A DNA stretch of 64,000 nt, taken from NCBI GenBank assembly GCA_000708835.1, contig DF237116.1, positions 99,117 to 163,116 on the forward strand, in the 5' to 3' direction. Below the pieces are notes generated by a model, which searched no databases, had not been told where the DNA came from, and saw only the letters and a program-made list of their open reading frames with translations. This document shows positions 61,707 to 64,000 of the stretch, in pieces. The position numbers and the translations under genes were made by a program. The stretch comes from Klebsormidium nitens. Its lineage: Eukaryota > Streptophyta > Klebsormidiophyceae > Klebsormidiales > Klebsormidiaceae. Position 1 is the first letter of the stretch. Every line of letters begins with the position of its first letter.

Positions 61707-63588
61707 GAATCAGCGATCTAGAGACCTCATTCGAATTCAAGGGTCGCTCGAGCCCAACAGACGCTGAAGCTGGGCACCGCTCATCTGACGGTGCAGCAGA
61801 TACCGTGACCGTAGTGAAACGGGCGCGCCATCTTGCGGTCAAAATGTACTGTCACCGCGGCCGTCAACAGGGTATGGAAAGAATGGGTCGCGACTCGCAC
61901 CGTCGATCGAGCTCGGCGGTTGCTAACCTCCAGTTACCACACTTAGTAGCTGACGCAAGCGTGCGAGGGTTTCCCGTAGCCGGGAGTCCGGGACCTCGGG
62001 CCAGCCCCGGCCGTTCAAGTGCTGGTTGGCCGGCAGAAAAGGCAGGCCGCAAGGCACATGGTGGGCTCAGCCGGGCGGCAAAGCCAAATACCGACGACCA
62101 AGCCGACAGAAGCGGGGGGGTGCCGGCAGCCGGCCTGCCAGTACAAAAGTCCGTGCCGAGCACGCAAAGTGCGCCACGTGGCAATCACCGATGCAAAGTT
62201 CGTCGTCACTCGGATTGGAAACCGGCACGGCGCTGGAGTCGAGCCGCCAAAATGCACTGCTCAGTGCTGAGTCCTGAGGTAGTCCGTCGAACCGGTTGGT
62301 CGGCGCCCCGCTAATACTACTAATCCGGGGTCCGCGGCGCGCGCCAGCCGGCCGTGCAGGGCCGTACGGAAGATCCCAACCGTCAAGTAAATACAGCCGC
62401 AGGCGGGCCGGCGTGCCGGCCGGCCGCACTCGGACACTCGGGGTTCACTTCGCGGCCATCATTAAGAAATCTGAGTCGCCCCATCGCTGGGCCTTTTGCC
62501 CTGCCTCCCGTCCGAGTGGACGAAATGTCGCACCCCCAATCCGACGGCGCTCAGTATCGCTGGCTAGAGTCTACAGTGTAGTTCCGACCTTCAGATCACA
62601 CAGCATTCTGCTCATTGACACTGGAATGTCTCTGATTTTGCGAGGGACCGCAGGTCGGAACCGGTACTGTGTGGATCCCTCTTTGGATTGGCCTGGTACC
62701 AACCGCTACAACGAAACCGACCTGTCCAGGTCGCTGAAAACAGCCATTCGGCGACATGATTTATTCAAATGCGTACTAAATTTGAGTGTATACATGTAGT
62801 TTGATAGTTGTCAGTTATTTGATTTTAAACAGCTATCGCGGCGGGCTGAATTATTCAACCGGGCATCATCGAACATGTCAAGTTTCAAACGTCGACCGAA
62901 CCGTACGAACGGTCCGTCGCACGAGTCAAAACTTAAATTTGCGACGTGTCGCGCGATGGACTCGTTAAATCCCTGGCTGATTTAAAAATGGGGACACGTG
63001 GTACAAAATTTGTCAGACAGGTTACGGTGGATGTCAGATATTGAGTACTCAAAGTAAATGTAATGGAGACCGGTCGGTATGACCCGGGCTTGTTTCAGCC
63101 CTTATAATGTAGACTATAACCTGGCATACTGGTCCTGAAACGCTTCCGGGACAAGGGCCGCCGAAAATGCATGAGCTGCGGCTCCGGGAAAGTATCGTAC
63201 CGGGTGTGTCGCTAGCCTGCTCTGAACCTTGCAGTTACCCCGGGGTATAAATCTACCGGGGATACCTAGCTGTACAGCCTCGGTGTACACGGCGACACCA
63301 CCAGTGCGAAAACCGCCGCGCGATGGACCGACCAGTGTCATAATCCACCACACTGCACACTGAAATTGTGAACCTAGTATGAAACAGACTAGTCCGACAG
63401 ATTAGTGTAGAGCGAACCAATCAGATCGCAGTATTCGAGGATGTCGCACCCTTGGACGCTCGGCGGCGGGAGGCAGGGCAAAAGGCCCTAGATCCCCACT
63501 CAGATTTCTTATGGGCCGTTTGACCAGTCTGAGTGGCCACGTTGACCACGTCAGGTACGTACGTCGTCCGACAGCCTCGCGACACTAG
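61707..63588. other. Upstream region of the GT17 gene
   Basis: Should contain the GT17 promoter. GC-rich between about 61850 and 62530, then AT-richer. Most of 62453-63518 belongs to an inverted-repeat-flanked element. No coding frame with recognisable content was found. Confidence 0.5.
62453..63518. mobile_element. About 1.07-kb element flanked by ~60-bp inverted repeats
   Basis: 62489-62509 is the exact reverse complement of 63468-63488 (core GAGGCAGGGCAAAAGGCC). With gaps the similarity extends outward through AAGAAATCTGAGT to GGCC on both sides. The interior encodes no recognisable transposase, so a non-autonomous DNA element is the simplest reading. Exact ends and target duplications were not resolved. 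Confidence 0.6.
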
Positions 63589-64000
63589 AGCACCCTAGTA
63601 GCAAAGCCTGAGCGAGCGGCCCGGACCGACCTGCACGTTAACCCCGCCGACCACACGGCGGAGGACGCCGTCTTCACCGACGTCGACCAGGCCGGAAACG
63701 TCATCGTCGGCTTCAGCACTGACCCTGCTGTGGCGCTCCTCTTGACGCGGCTGCACTTCCGCCTGTATCCTGAGGGCGTCGACGTGCCTGCTTCCTCGTT
63801 TGGCGTCACACCACGTCTGCGCGCGGCACTTAACTCCCTGCCCCGCCCGGCCCAGGGCCAATTCACCTTCGATGCGGGCACCTTCACGGCTGCTACCTTT
63901 CCGGCTGTGGACGTGGTCGTCCGACGCACAGTACCACGCTCTGACCGGTGCTGTCGCTGGCCAGCCTGCAGCAGATCCCCCCGCACTGCGCATTGTGGAT
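63589..64000 (+). CDS. Partial coding frame of unknown function at the right edge, possible frameshift
   Basis: From 63589 a frame without an initiating ATG stays open to the window end, with strongly GC-biased third positions (EDAVFTDVDQAGNVIVGFST, HFRLYPEGVDVPASSFGVTP, QGQFTFDAGTFTAATFP). Near 63922 the +1 frame becomes more protein-like (DAQYHALTGAVAGQPAADPP), suggesting a 1-nt indel or a junction. It could be an internal exon starting after an AG near 63588-63598. I do not recognise the family. Frames on the opposite strand look like shadows. Confidence 0.4.

Overview
The window is nuclear DNA from an intron-rich eukaryote of the green lineage, most likely a streptophyte alga or an early-diverging land plant. 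That is inference: the mitochondrial uL3 and 3-hydroxyisobutyrate dehydrogenase read like their land-plant counterparts, one promoter carries a plant telo-box, and GC-rich exons with standard splice signals are separated by long introns. No bacterial-type operons, rRNA genes, CRISPR arrays or intact autonomous transposons were seen.

Layout. 1137-7809 (+): 3' part of an hnRNP/TDP-43-like gene with three RRMs (490 codons visible, first exons outside the window). 9849-15656 (-): complete seven-exon gene for mitochondrial ribosomal protein uL3m, convergent with the first. 17128-27959 (+): ten-exon gene for a 1618-residue protein with a CH-like N-terminus, HEAT/ARM helices and a coiled-coil tail, divergent from uL3m across a 1.5-kb spacer holding a MITE-like element. 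29846-47302 (+): mitochondrial 3-hydroxyisobutyrate dehydrogenase (valine breakdown) spread over 17 kb, with a 4.9-kb and an 8-kb intron. 47303-60518: a gene-poor 13 kb. 60519-61706 (-): a single-exon GT17 (MGAT3-like) glycosyltransferase interrupted by one in-frame TAA. 61707-64000: an inverted-repeat element and a partial open frame running off the right edge. The genes are unrelated housekeeping genes, not a pathway cluster.

The main discovery is in the introns. Many exons are accompanied by tandem, decayed partial copies of themselves. On the 5' side a copy holds the end of the intron, the AG acceptor and the first 30-110 nt of the exon; on the 3' side it holds the end of the exon, the donor and the start of the intron. 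I count more than 20 such exon ghosts at about a dozen junctions in all four intron-containing genes. In the best arrays the copies are spaced 175-186 bp apart. Whole introns are built from these units, so intron growth here appears to proceed by repeated duplication of exon-intron junctions. A similar array with 184-188 bp spacing lies in the gene-poor region at 48.07-48.53 kb beside no recognisable exon.
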